Assembly (NCBI GenBank): GCA_012184525.1
Contig: WOFQ01000010.1
Coordinates: forward strand, 806,001-870,000
From: Xenoacremonium recifei
Taxonomy: Eukaryota; Ascomycota; Sordariomycetes; Hypocreales; Nectriaceae
DNA length: 64,000 bases
Reading direction: 5' to 3'
Positions 21,288-32,258 of the stretch are shown one piece after another (positions within the stretch are counted from its first letter, which is position 1; each line of letters starts with the position of its first letter). The translations under genes were made by a program, and so were the position numbers. The notes below the pieces were generated by a model. It made no database searches and had not been told where the DNA came from. It saw only the letters and a program-made list of their open reading frames with translations.

Positions 21288-22406
21288 AGCGGCAGTTTAT
21301 CGCCAATGGGGGGTCAATAGTGGGGTTTCTGCTTCGCGAGCTTCTCAACGGCGTGACGGTTCGCGACGGTGCGAAACGTTCAAAACATAGCAGTCGTTGA
21401 CAAGAGATAAGACAAAGTGCAAGACAACGGCCGATGAGAGCGGTGGGATGATGCAGACGATGAGGGAGGATGGAACGCGAGGCACACTTTGTTACAAAGA
21501 AAAGGTTGCGTGAGGAGGCCACCAACAACACTTCGGGTGCGGCAGGTGCGGCTTCAAGTTCGCCTCGCCTAGCACGTGACGAGAGCTAGGCTAACTGCAC
21601 AGGACAGCGATATCAGACAACTTCGTTTTCCTGCCAGTGATATGGCGTATTCACCTTCTAGGAGTGTTTTCTATAACGATAGGTCACTAGGCTTTAGGAT
21701 TTGATGCATAGGGCGCTGCAGAAGCAAAAGTGTATCGGAATGTGTGACTTATCGGCCAACCAAATAAGGGAGAATTCAAGACATGCACCTCACGTTCAAC
21801 TCGCTCGCTTCCACCAGTCATCGCTCAGCAGAACAAGGATGTCTATTTTGCACCACCAGAAGCAACTAACTTTTTCGCAGCCCCCGATCCCATCCCTGAT
21901 ATGCCTCGAGGTCCGCGTTGCCGCAAGAAGCCTCCCTTCAGCAGCAAGAGACCTCCCTTCAGCAGCAAGAGAGAGTTCGTCGAAATCACGTAGCTTCGTC
22001 AAAAAAAACAAAGATCCGCCCGTGTCCCCTCTGGATTAAGGCCCCAAGCACAAATCTCCGCACGCACGCGAACATATCAATACAAACATCAAGCAAGGCA
22101 GCACGCATGACACAAAACCAATAGATAACGGGCCGCAACGCCAAAGTCCCATCCCCCCCCCTTCGCTAACACTCCATGTGGACGTACGTTTGTGTGGTTT
22201 GACGCGGAAATAAGGAAAAAGGAGAACACCACGAGCACCGGACTGGCGCCACGCACGAGGGTATTATAAGCAAGAAAATCGTTAGAAGTGCAAGGCATGA
22301 TGAGGTTGCAGATGTCCCGGCAGATGAGGGCTGGACGCAACCACGCAGTCGAGATTCATCTACGTTCCTCTTGGTCGTCAGAGTTGAATCAACGATGGTG
22401 CAGGTT
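21288..22406. other. H4-variant promoter and areB 3' region
   Basis: About 1.1 kb containing the H4-variant promoter on its left side and the areB 3' untranslated region on its right. It carries a perfect 21-base tandem duplication at 21931-21972. No gene is supported. Confidence 0.5.
21931..21972 (+). repeat. perfect 21-base tandem duplication
   Basis: Two identical, directly adjacent 21-base units, each beginning CCTCCCTTCAGCAGC and ending AAGAGA. The length is a multiple of three, so open frames through it repeat a 7-residue block, but no supported gene covers it. Confidence 0.9.
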
Positions 22407-24354
22407 TCATGCGGCCACCTCAGCAGCAGCCGGAGCATCTGGGAGAACCTCGGTCTTAACTTCGATACCATCCTCTGAAGCAGCGGCGTCAGGCGCAGGC
22501 GCGGGGGTCTCTTTGTCAGCCTCCTTATCAGCTTCCTTGTCAGCCTCGGCAGATCGAGTGGTAGGAGCTTCTGCAAGTCGGGGCTTTTTAGCTGGTCGTT
22601 CATTCTCAGCCTCAAGAGCTGCCTTAGCGTCCTTAAGCTCCTTGAGTTCCAATTCAATGTCATCAAGGCGTCGTTTCATGCTGTTCTCTCGTCGGTGGCT
22701 GTCGTCGAGTTGGGCACGAAGCTGCGCAACGGTCTCCTGGCTAGCCTCCAGCTGTGAGCGCAGCTGGGTCTGCTCCACGCCGGCGACCTCCTGACCCCTT
22801 CGCGCCGCCGCCTCTTGTTGCTCAAGTTGGCTAAGCCGTCCGCGGAACAGTTCATTGATGACTTCCAGTTCACTGACACGGGTCTTCAGGCTTGAGTTGT
22901 GTGCGATAAGCTGCTCGTGGGTTTGCGGCGCCTCGATGTTGCGATCTCCGTTCAAAGGAGACGGTGCGCGGGCCTCTGCGGTGCTGGCGCTGAAACCAGC
23001 CACTCCTGCGGATTGATAAGGGTCATCAACCATGAAGGTCGGCAAGCCATGATGGTACATGGACGGCGTACCGGTTCTCGAGATCGGCGAGTCAGATCCG
23101 TCCGCATGTCCGTTCGACTTCTGTGACGTCCGTCGGGCAGCCTGGGCAGCAGCGCTGGCCGCCTGGCCAGGAATGTCGATGCCGTTGGGATCGGTCGCGA
23201 CACCAAAGGCTTGTGCTTGTTGTTGCTATGCATCGTTCAACGGTCAGCGCATCATCAGCGGTGCGGGCATGGAGGTGCGCAAGTACCTTCTTTTTGGGTT
23301 GCAAGTCGGGTCGCATCGTCTTAACGCGATTGCGACTCTTGATAACGTCGGTCTTGAGAGATATAGGACGGGGCCGACCATGCAGCTTGAGAAAGAGGCC
23401 GCAGGCATTGCACAGCACCGAGCCAAACTCGTCGCGCCGCCATAGCGGCGTCGTAGAGGTGCTGCAATTCTGGCAGGTAGGCTGCGACGATCCGTTAGTG
23501 GCCATCATGACGCCGGTTGATTGTGATGAAGATGAACTGCGATCGGGGGAGGGAAGGGCGATGATAAAGGTATTATCTTGATCACGATAAGCGGATGGAG
23601 TAAAAAACTTTAGCCCCAACATAACTGGTCTGATAACAATGATAAGCCGGCCCCAGTTACCCACGAAGTTACCCAACCAGGCCTAGCGCAGCCAGGATTA
23701 AGATAACACACGTGACCCCACGCTATGCGATAGATAAGATGGGACGAAGTGTGGATCGCGTTCAAGTGCAAACGAAATTCGCAATGATATCCCGCGAAAG
23801 TCGGCGTGTCGGGGCCACTGCGGCCGTGGTGGCTTTCGCGATCCGATTGGAGCGAGTCGCGGTGAAGGGGAGAGAAGGCTGGATCATGGGACGTGGCAGG
23901 AGACTCACCATGTTACCGCCAGATCCCCCACTCGTAGCAGCCGGTGAAGCCCCGGTATACATCGTCGGCGGCGGTCCAGTTGAGGCTCTGCGATAAGGGA
24001 TATCAGCTTCATGGTCTTCTCCGATCGAGTTCGAGGCTAATATGGAGATGGAGCCGATCCCCCAAGGATTCCACTCTCAGGAGGACTTGTTGTCTTAAGC
24101 CAGAAGCAGTAGCCCGAACTTCCAAGCCCAGCCTTCTCAGTGGGAATCCCCGGTAGACCGCCGTATCGTTATCGGAGGAACGCGACGAGAGAGACTCACC
24201 TTAGCTGAGGAGAGGCTGTAACCGCTGCTGAGGCTTGCGCGAGTGCCTGGATGCTGGGTAGTTGTGGTAGATTCGCAGAAGTATTCGTAGATGTCGAGCT
24301 CGGCCGCGAGATGGGCTCGGGGTTCGGGGCCGGCAGAACCTGTGGTTGCTCCAT
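22407..24354 (-). CDS. areB: AreB/ASD-4-type GATA transcription factor with coiled coil
   Basis: 415 residues in four exons: 24354-24200, 23987-23909, 23481-23287 and 23225-22407. The third exon encodes one GATA zinc finger, C81-x2-C84-x17-C102-x2-C105, with the LWRRDE and CNACGLFLKLHG signature and a basic tail KSRNRVKT...KKK. Residues 246-353 form a long coiled coil, followed by a basic PAKKPRL motif and EADK repeats. One finger plus a C-terminal leucine-zipper/coiled coil is the hallmark of AreB (Aspergillus, Fusarium) and ASD-4 (Neurospora), which modulate nitrogen metabolite repression, partly against AreA, and affect development. An in-frame ATG pair at 23508/23505, inside the 427-base second intron, would give a 346-residue protein lacking the N-terminus. 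The frame is open without ATG up to 24456, so another upstream exon is possible. It shares a 2-kb divergent promoter with SVF1. Confidence 0.87.
23562..23737 (-). promoter_or_regulatory. GATA-element cluster inside areB, putative internal promoter
   Basis: Eight HGATAR elements lie in 176 bases: 23562, 23573 (reverse), 23585, 23631, 23640, 23701, 23728 and 23732, plus a CACGTG at 23709-23714. About 0.5 would be expected by chance. The cluster is in the second intron of areB, 55-230 bases upstream of the in-frame ATG at 23508. This is the expected place for an AreA/AreB-responsive promoter of a short isoform. Confidence 0.6.
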
Positions 24355-26429
24355 CGTCGCCGGTACAGGGGCAGGCACCGCGTCGACGTCTGGAGCTTGC
24401 TGAGCGGCCGCAGAGGGCTCGACGGAGTCTTGTTCGGTGGCCAGCTTGGGCGATGTTCAGCCGCTGGCGCTGGCGCAAAGTACCGTGGGATATTGGGAGG
24501 GGCGGTAGGATTCTTCGGCGCGCGAGGGAAAGGAGTGCGATTGCGCGCGGAAGAACTGATTCCCCAAGTGAATCACAGATAGAACACCTTTTCCGAGGCT
24601 GGCACTGGTAGGCGTTGTTGGGAATTCGAGGTTCGACGCGTCTTGGTGTAAGGTGGGTGGGTTTGCGCAGGTGAAAGTCGCGAGGCTTCGTCGATAATAG
24701 ATTCTGAATTTTGGCACTGGGGTGGCTTTGCGCTGAAAGGCAGGAAGTTCCGGGGGCGCAGGCGCAAGTAGTGCACAATGGAAGCTGGGATAGAGACGTT
24801 GCGCAGAATGCGAAACAAAAGTCGAGTTCTTGTCAAGTCAAGCGAGACAAAGTTCAAAATTTCACCAGCACGCTGCGGCAGGGCCTATGAGAGTTCCGAA
24901 ATAGCTTTGCTGCACGTAATGGAATGGGATGGTCTATAGGCGCAATCCCATTGGACGGATGGGCGCGAAACATACGGTCCCTTACTGGGAAAAGAGTGGT
25001 CCCAGATCATTTCTCTTTATTCTTCGGACACAAGGCGATCGATCCATCGCATGGGAATTTGCCTGTGACAGGTTTCTAATACTTGTAGTATTTGCATGCA
25101 AGATAGTCGTGTAAGCCAGAGCCAACCTTATCAACTATCAACGGATCTCCGGGGGCGCGATGAGCCAGGCTGCTTTTTTACAGGCGAGATCTTATCGATT
25201 CCCTATGGGAGGGATCCATTATCCAGGAACGGGGGACTCTTCTGCTGCTCTGCTCTTCTCCCTCCTCCTCTGGTGGAGATGGTTCTAATCTCTTCAGTTC
25301 CCGTGATGAGGATCCGCCCGAGTGATTTGTCGCTCCTCGTTGGCCGGCCCCTTTTTGCATGACCTGACCTGATATTGTACACGTGCGGTTGAGCCGATCA
25401 ACAGTGAACAAATTTGAGGTGTCATTATTTGTCGTTGAGTGTTGGCGACAGGGGGAGGATTCCATGCAGGACGATCGCCCATGCTTTGATAGACCGCCTG
25501 GCGGTCATGACAGCGGCATTCGACCAACTCGAACATGCCGGTCCTAAGCTCAGCCCTGCTCACCACCAGCAATCGCATAGAGATCAACAGCTATTGTCGC
25601 TCAGGCGCCAGCTACGTGTCAGCCCTAGCCGTCGGATACACGGCGGGGACCTCCTCGGCGAGAGGACCCTATCGGGAGCAGGTAGGTGGCAGCGGAAATT
25701 CTCTGTGTGGTCAGCTCGCCAATGGTGCTGGGCACTTATTTAAGATTAACAGTAACCTCAAAATGCTTCTTCTGGGGCGCTCTGACGATGTTCGAGGCCT
25801 CCTACGAAGCCGCAACATCCGGCGTCCGCACTAGACAATAACGCAGGGCCAAATACGGTGCGGTAGGCTGGAGTGGCTTGCAAGACAAGACGTGGCACAT
25901 CACGGTGTAAGCAAGATGGATTCGTACATCGTTTGCGTGGTGTTGACGCGCGGTGTAAGCAAGGAATGGAGCTCCAGCTCAAGGCATCTGGGGGAAGAGA
26001 GAGGTTGCAGCAGCCCCGACGTCATGATGGTTCGGGACTGAGCCACAGTGCCCGCATGCAGCCTGCTGTCCTCCAGTGGCTCTCCAGCGCGCCCCAGCGG
26101 GCTTCAGCGCCCCTCCAGTGACCGCACAGTGACTTCAGCAGCACCTCAGGTGCCGCTCAGCCCCACTACGTAATAGCTGGAGCTCACCAGCCACGGCTCC
26201 AGGGCTTGGCGTCATGGGACAGGCGGGATCTGGTAAAGCAGACCCTGACGGACCCCTCCAGCGGTGAAGTGACAATTGGATGGCTCGCAGACGTGCTTAG
26301 ACTGCGATACTTATTTTTCTTCCTCCTTGGACAACTTCACCCGACTCTCTTGATCCTCGTATTTTGGCCCTCCTCTTCTTTCTTACCAGACCGCAACATC
26401 CCTGTGCGTGTGTGTGCATCGCCGAGACC
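24355..26429. promoter_or_regulatory. divergent promoter region of areB (-) and SVF1 (+)
   Basis: About 2.1 kb between two divergent start codons. The areB side (24355-24860) probably holds the leader and perhaps a further exon. The SVF1 side has a C/T-rich core promoter at about 26300-26429. Between them are a direct repeat at 25903/25951 and a CCAG-rich stretch (about 26060-26165). No gene is seen. Confidence 0.55.
25903..25970 (+). repeat. direct repeat CGGTGTAAGCAAG...ATGGA
   Basis: CGGTGTAAGCAAG followed by (GA)ATGGA occurs at 25903-25920 and again at 25951-25970, 48 bases apart, with a single-site length difference. It lies in the areB-SVF1 intergenic region. Confidence 0.85.
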
Positions 26430-27799
26430 ATGTTCAACTGGGCCAAGCAACAGTGAGCCAGCCTTCTCCCCTCGGAAAACCAAACCTGCACCCCTCCACC
26501 ATCCCAACATGCATACCTTGCTAACAGCTTCTCTCTCGCAGACTGGCGAATGTCGCCGGCACTCAGGAGCCCATCTACGGCCCCTCGGCCATCAAGTCCG
26601 TCGCCCAAGAGGCTGCCGAAACACCCTACACCGAGCTCACCCGCGATGACCTAAAATGGACCGTCATGGACTCGACGTCGGTCGAGAATCAGATCTTCTA
26701 CTTCTTCGCCGACAATGGCTACATTGCCTTTGCCCAGGTCATCTATAGCAACGTTGCGTATGGCAATCCTGCTCTCGCCGGTCGTCTGTGTTGTGTGCTG
26801 ATGTAGCGTCCCTCCACCCAGCGGGCTCAAGATCAACTGCCACTTCAACCTCAAGATTTTCGGCCCCGACGAGACGATCCCGAACCTGTGGTGCTCCACG
26901 CCGCTCTCCAACCAGGAGTTCAGCGAGGACAAGACCAGCTACTATGCGGACGACTGCGCCGTCGAGCTGAACGAGGACGGCGACTCGTTCACCATCAAGA
27001 GCATGAACGACGAGCGCGCCATCGTCAACCTCAAGATCACCCGGACGGCGCCCGGCTTCAAGATCGGCACCTCGGGCACGACTCTCTACGGCACCGACCT
27101 CGCCAACCCCTGGGGCTCGATGCGCCACACCTTCTGGCCGCGATGCGTCTCCGAGGGCACCATCTCGGTCAAGGACGGGCCCATCGACTTCAAGGGCCGC
27201 TCGTGCTTCATCCACGCGCTGCAGGGCATGAAGCCGCACCACGCCGCCGGCCGCTGGAACTTTGTCAACTTCCAGGGCCCGACCACGTCGAGCATCATGA
27301 TGGAGTTCACCACGCCGGCCTCGTACGGCACCACGGTCGTCAACGTCGGCGGCATCGCCAAGGACGGCGAGCTGGTCTACGCCGGCGCCACCAACACGGC
27401 CGAGCACACCAGCTCCAAGCAAGATCCGGAGACGGAGTGGCCGGAGCCGACGGCCGTCTCGTACACGTGGAACGGGAAGAGCAAGGACGGCAAGACGGTG
27501 TCGGCGTCGATCGCGGGCGAGTTGGGCACCCGCGTCGACCGCGTCGACATCATGGACGAGGTGCCCGGCTTTATCAAGACGATCATCGCCAGCGCGGCCG
27601 GGACTAAGCCGTATATCTACCAGGTGCGTTGACTCTCTATCCCTTGGGGGTTTCCCTTCCCTTGTGTCTTGCGGCTAACGAGTGTCTCAAATAGTACCAC
27701 CCGAAACTGCCCCTCAAGCTGAAGGTTGGCGACGAGGAGGCGGTTGAGGAGGGCACGCTGTACACGGAGGCGACGTTTATCGTCGACTGCGACGCATGA
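26430..27799 (+). CDS. SVF1: Svf1 family protein (ceramide transfer, survival factor)
   Basis: 381 residues in four exons: 26430-26452 (only 23 coding bases), 26542-26757, 26822-27623 and 27695-27799. The first junction gives [21 protein letters not shown], the characteristic Svf1 opening that forms an amphipathic membrane-binding helix. The rest is the paired lipocalin-like fold of the family (LKWTVMDSTSVENQIFY, then RAIVNLKITRTAPGFKIG, GRSCFIHALQGMKPHHAAGRWNFVNF), ending in the short last exon ATFIVDCDA. In yeast Svf1 carries ceramide from the ER to the Golgi and protects against oxidative and cold stress. Length agrees with yeast Svf1. Codon use is strongly G/C-ending in exon 3, suggesting good expression. 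There is no sign of truncation. Confidence 0.95.
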
Positions 27800-29251
27800 T
27801 TGAAGAAATATAAACAGTTCAGAGTACGGCTTGGCTTGTTGCATCGATCGCATTGGGTAATTACCGTTATTGTAATCAGGGTCGGCGTTGGAGACGGCTT
27901 GGTCACTCGCTCAGCAGATACACATTATACGCACGCTCGCCCACCCCCCTTCTCTTCCCTCCTCTATACGTCGTTAAACACCAACAATACAGATTTGGAT
28001 GGCTAGCGATTCTTGGACTCTATTGCCATTTGATATTGACTTACAATGAAAACGCGGCTGAGCGGCTCCATTAACTCCCATTGAAGTGTAATACACGCCG
28101 ACTTCCGACAGACATCTGAGGTCATCCGTCGCACTTCTCAGCCTGATTCAAGTGTCCAGCTGTGGCCTCTCACTCCGGTTTCTACATGTGATTTCATTTC
28201 CCTCCGAGACGCTGCCCTCGGCTATTCGAATAGTATCTCAGGTAGTCCCGTGGCGATCCTCCTCGAGGAGGCAATGGTGGTCACCGTCCCGCAGCGCTTT
28301 GCAATTTACAGCCCGTTGATCAGTCGCGCACAACACCACCCATCCTTCAACTCTCCAAGTAGTTCCTTCAGTAGTCTCCCACTGTTGCAACTCCTCGCAC
28401 CTGCACGCAAGGGAGGTTGGCGATAGCTCCAGCCTCCCCCTCCCCCTCCCTCCAGCGCCCCGGCGATAGTTCGCTGGCTCTCAACCCTCACGCAAGGGAG
28501 ACACGCGAAAACGCTGCATGCTGCCGTGCCGCGATTCTACGCGACCCTCTATCGAGACACGCTTGACGGGATCCGAACCGATCCAAGACTCGACCGAGAC
28601 AAACCGCTGCAGCAGCTTTAGAGTCCGCCCTGACTAGTAGAGCACGAAGCCATCATCACGGCGCGCGAACTGATGAACTGAACTGCCCACCACACCCACC
28701 ACAATCGAGATCTGAGACCTGTCCCCTCACTTCCCTCTCCCTCCTAGCCACCGCGTCGATTCTGACCTTCTGCCCGTCCCAGCTGAACGGCCGAGCCGCG
28801 AAAAGAGACAAATAAATCCCCACGATTCGATTCGTTCGCGCGCCCTCCACGCGCAAACATTCCATTCCAGAGCGGACCAAATGTTTTACACGCCCAAATG
28901 GTTCGCATCGCCTCCACACCAAGGCCGCTCACAGCCCCCCCTTGAAGAGCACGTACAGTAGTTCGTATACCTCGAGCAGGTTTAAAGGTCTGGCGAGGCT
29001 CCTTTTCATGCACTTCTCCTCGTTCTGTATCCCTTCACTCTTTACCATTGTCACTCTCTTGCAACCATCTGCAGCCAGGGCGCTCTCGCAGCCTCCTCCA
29101 CACTCCTTGAATCTCCCCGACGCTCGTTCGCTACGCTCCTTCAGAAGAAATCCAATTCCATCCGTCCTCGTCCACTCCTTGCTCCTCATCCTCAAGGGAG
29201 ATATCCATTCCATCTACTGCTTCTCCTCACCCACTACCACCACACGAAACC
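27800..29251. other. SVF1 3' region and promoter of the His/Gln-rich protein gene
   Basis: About 1.45 kb. The 3' side (28700-29251) is rich in C/T runs typical of a long leader. No coding region is supported. Confidence 0.5.
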
Positions 29252-29810
29252 ATGGCTGCCTCATCGCCTCTTCGCACTCCATCCAGCCCTACCCGCTCCT
29301 CATACCTCCCCGTCCGCTCCTCGCCGCTGAACCCTTCGTCGCCGGTCGAGCAGAAGCAACAATGTCACAGCGGTCGCATCGTGCGCCGGAGACGCAGCCG
29401 ACGAGGCGCCAAGCACACCCTGTGCGCGCGGTTGTTGCGAGCCAAGGCCGCTTCGGCATGGCGGGAGCGTGTCATGATGCTGCAGTATGCTCAGTATGAG
29501 AACAGCTGTGCAATGCAGCAGGCGGCTGAGCACCAAGTAAGTCCTTCCTCCTCCATCTCACATCCAACTTCATACTAACGCTTTGCTTCAGGAGTATACC
29601 CTCGTCTCTGGTCCTCGAGTACATGCCTGCAATAAGCAGCATCATCATCACCACCAACACCAGCACCAACATCAACACCAACACCACCATCAGCAGCCAT
29701 ATTTCCGCAAGCCCAGCCTCTCAGCAACACCGCGAGTGATGCTACCAACGGCCGCTTTGCCGGCCATGAAGTATCAGCATGTGATCCGGCCCGCGGTTAT
29801 GGCGTTATGA
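29252..29810 (+). CDS. unknown basic protein with His/Gln-repeat tail
   Basis: 167 residues from exons 29252-29536 and 29592-29810, joined over a 55-base intron with an ACTAAC branch site. The first third is Ser/Pro-rich with SP sites (SSPLRTPSSPTRSS). A strongly basic block follows (RIVRRRRSRRGAKH), then a likely helix rich in Ala/Arg (LCARLLRAKAASAWRERVMMLQYAQYE). Exon 2 contains a low-complexity run at about residues 111-131 of alternating His and Gln, encoded by CAC/CAT/CAA repeats, and ends in a hydrophobic VMAL. I recognise no domain. The basic block could be a nuclear signal and the helix a binding segment. The start is the first ATG in frame after a long C/T-rich leader. It is convergent with the mitochondrial gene downstream (299 bases between stops). 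Confidence 0.65.
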
Positions 29811-30108
29811 CTTGGCCAACAACGGCCACCCCGATATGTATATGTATATGAATATGGATATGATCATGAATATAGTAATAATAATGTTAATAACAACGGA
29901 ATGGGATTTTTTTGCCACGTTTGCCTCGTGCCCTATCCTACCCTGAGTGAGATGCGTGTCTAAAAATTAACGTACCTGTAACCCCCCCTTGCCGTCCGTA
30001 GTCTCTATGTATGTATCAATCCCCCCTCCCTATGAGTGTCCGCCGTGCCCAATGCGTTGACCGTGTCAATTCCCTTATCATACATCGTTTCAACTTTCAA
30101 GACGCAGA

Positions 30109-30963
30109 TCATTGCTGCTTTTTCTCGTCCGAACTCTTCGCTTCCTTATCTGCCCCTGCCTTCTCGCCCTTCAGCGATTGTTCAACCTGCCAGATGGCCC
30201 GTTCCAACTCAATCTCCAGGGCAGGCATGTCGAGAGCATCAGAGAACGTCTGGACCTCCTTCTGAGTGAGGAGAAGTTCCTCCTTCTTCTTGGGCTCCTC
30301 AACTGGGGGCGCGTGTTGCCGGTAAAGCTGGTCCAGAATCTTGGATGGCGACGGCTGGACGAGCTTGTTCTCAAGAAGCCATTGGACGTGCTTGCCACCA
30401 GCAATGGCACGCCAATGCGACCAGGCCCTATACACAAGGTAAAAGAAGGGCAGATTGGGTATTCTAGGGAAGATTCGTTAGCAAACAGCCATTGCACAGG
30501 GTACCGTCAAGTTCAATACATACATCGGCACCAGCGCAAAAGGGATGGTAATGGGCATGCCCACGAAGCACCAAATCAGGCGTTTTTTATGCAACGCCTG
30601 CCTCTCAGTCGCCAACGTTCGCAGGATAGACTCAGCGCGCTGGACCGGAATCGCAACCTCGGGAAAGCACAGCTCGACCTTCTCCTTGCCCTGTATCTCC
30701 TCGTTACGGCGCCGCGTCGACAGTGGCGGCACCGACTTGAGCCCCCATTCCTCGTAGGGGATGCGCCGAAAGGCCGAGTTGCCATAGTCGACCACCTTGC
30801 GCTGCCAGCCCGACTCCTGCTTCTCCCATTTCGCCCACATCTTGGCTGCCCAGGCGGCGCCCTTGTCGACGTAGCTCTGGTCGTGGCTGGCTCCGGCGAC
30901 GTGCATGCGCTGCGCGTAGAGCAACGTGCGCCGGGTCGATATGGGGAGGAGGAAGAGCTTCAT
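30109..30963 (-). CDS. mitochondrial K+/H+ exchange-related protein
   Basis: 264 residues from exons 30963-30524 and 30463-30109; a 60-base intron in phase 2 is spliced so that LVPIIPNLPFFYLVYRAWSHW is continuous. The N-terminus MKLFLLPISTRRTLLYAQR is the signature of the Mit_KHE1 family. A charged middle segment is followed by a hydrophobic hairpin (IWCFVGMPITIPFALVPIIPNLPFFYLVYRAW) and a C-terminal charged, coiled-coil-like region ending in Lys/Glu-rich sequence. The yeast members are mitochondrial inner-membrane proteins needed for normal K+/H+ exchange, and so for matrix volume control. An ATG in frame further upstream (31152) would add an Arg/Ser/Thr-rich stretch resembling a mitochondrial presequence. 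I start at 30963, where family homology begins, but the longer form deserves note. Confidence 0.87.
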
Positions 30964-32258
30964 GATTGCGGTGGTTCGTCGGTGGCGGGAGAGATGTCGT
31001 CGAGTTGGGGTAGAAGGGAGGGACGGAGGGACCAGAATCCGGGCCAGAGGCGTCGATGGGAATGCGAGCGCGACACAGCGGGCGGTAGGCGCCAATCTAT
31101 TGCGGCATGACGGAAGAATCGCAGATCGAGCAGTTCGTGACAAAGAAGACAAGCGACAGCCAGCAGAAAAATCGCGGCGGGACTGGAAGCGGTTCGTCAG
31201 CGATGGTGATGTTTGACCGTGGAGTTGGCAGAATCTCTCATCTCAAATGGCTTGCGCTAGGCACTATCCGTTCTGGGCTCTAGGCTCCCCTCCCCAGTAA
31301 GCAACAAAAACAAGCAAGCTAGAGGGAAAGAAGGCCCTGCGGGAACCCGCGGCAGGTGGGCCAACGAGTGACGCACATGGGCGTCATCGTTTTGAGCATT
31401 GGCATGGGAAGGGCCTTGCACGTGGTGGAAGAGATGCCCTGGAGAGGCTTCAATGACTGGATGTATTCTGCGGGATAGACAGTGGTCAGGCCAGCTAGGG
31501 TAAGGCTCTTGCGATTATTTGTCCTGCTATCATTCAATGGAATAAGACCGTTCTGCCACCTGCCACTGACAGCAAGCCACCCGCAGCCTCAACGGCCTGT
31601 CAAGCAGCAGCCAATAAGAGGTCTCAATTGAGCCCATTCTGTAAGTTCCAATAAGTCGAGTTTGAGGGACACGAGACAAAGGCTTGGTTTCATGAGGCAA
31701 GGTATAAAACCATCATTTCAATCTATGGTCAATACAATCATTTTTGTTGGCTTGGTTCCTTCTGATTCATTGTTGTCTTCTTCCAGGTTTTTCTGCGCCA
31801 AGGTGTCCCAGTTGTTATCAAAAGACGAAGTGTACGGAGACTTTTGTCCGATCGCTACAAATGCATGGCCCATTTACCACGTGGAAGCAAACGTCAAGGT
31901 TAACAGGAGAATAAGTGCAACATTATAAAGATGCCCGAAGAGCATCTGAATAACCTAGAATAATCCCATAGAGCTCACGACGCCACAACATACCGGGAAG
32001 CAGCCCTCTCGAAACCATCTTGAGTCTCTTACCCTACACATATCGAAGAATGTTGGGTACCCAGGCATAAGCCGGACTTAACCAACCACATACGTATCAA
32101 TCAGTTCAGGTAATTTCTTTCAAGATTCTCTTATCAACGCTAGGTATCTACATAACTCTCCATAAACACGGCTAGGATAGCCTCACCTCCAAAGTCTCTA
32201 CATGCCACCATCTCTATCACATCAACACCTTACCCCTCGCTACACCACTCAAACATCA
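30964..32258. other. K+/H+ exchange gene upstream region and ROG1-like 3' region
   Basis: About 1.3 kb. The left 190 bases remain open in frame with the mitochondrial gene (possible presequence). The rest is intergenic and turns AT-rich towards 31700-32250, consistent with the ROG1-like 3' untranslated region. No other gene is seen. Confidence 0.5.

Noticed and set aside
23092..23286. Continuous minus-strand frame reading through the areB intron after the GATA finger
   Set aside because: It leads into out-of-frame sequence and a stop. Splicing at GTACTT/CATAG restores the coiled-coil frame, with a CTGAC branch site.
30112..31110. 332-codon plus-strand frame
   Set aside because: It is the antisense shadow of the mitochondrial K+/H+ exchange gene, whose spliced product has clear family motifs.
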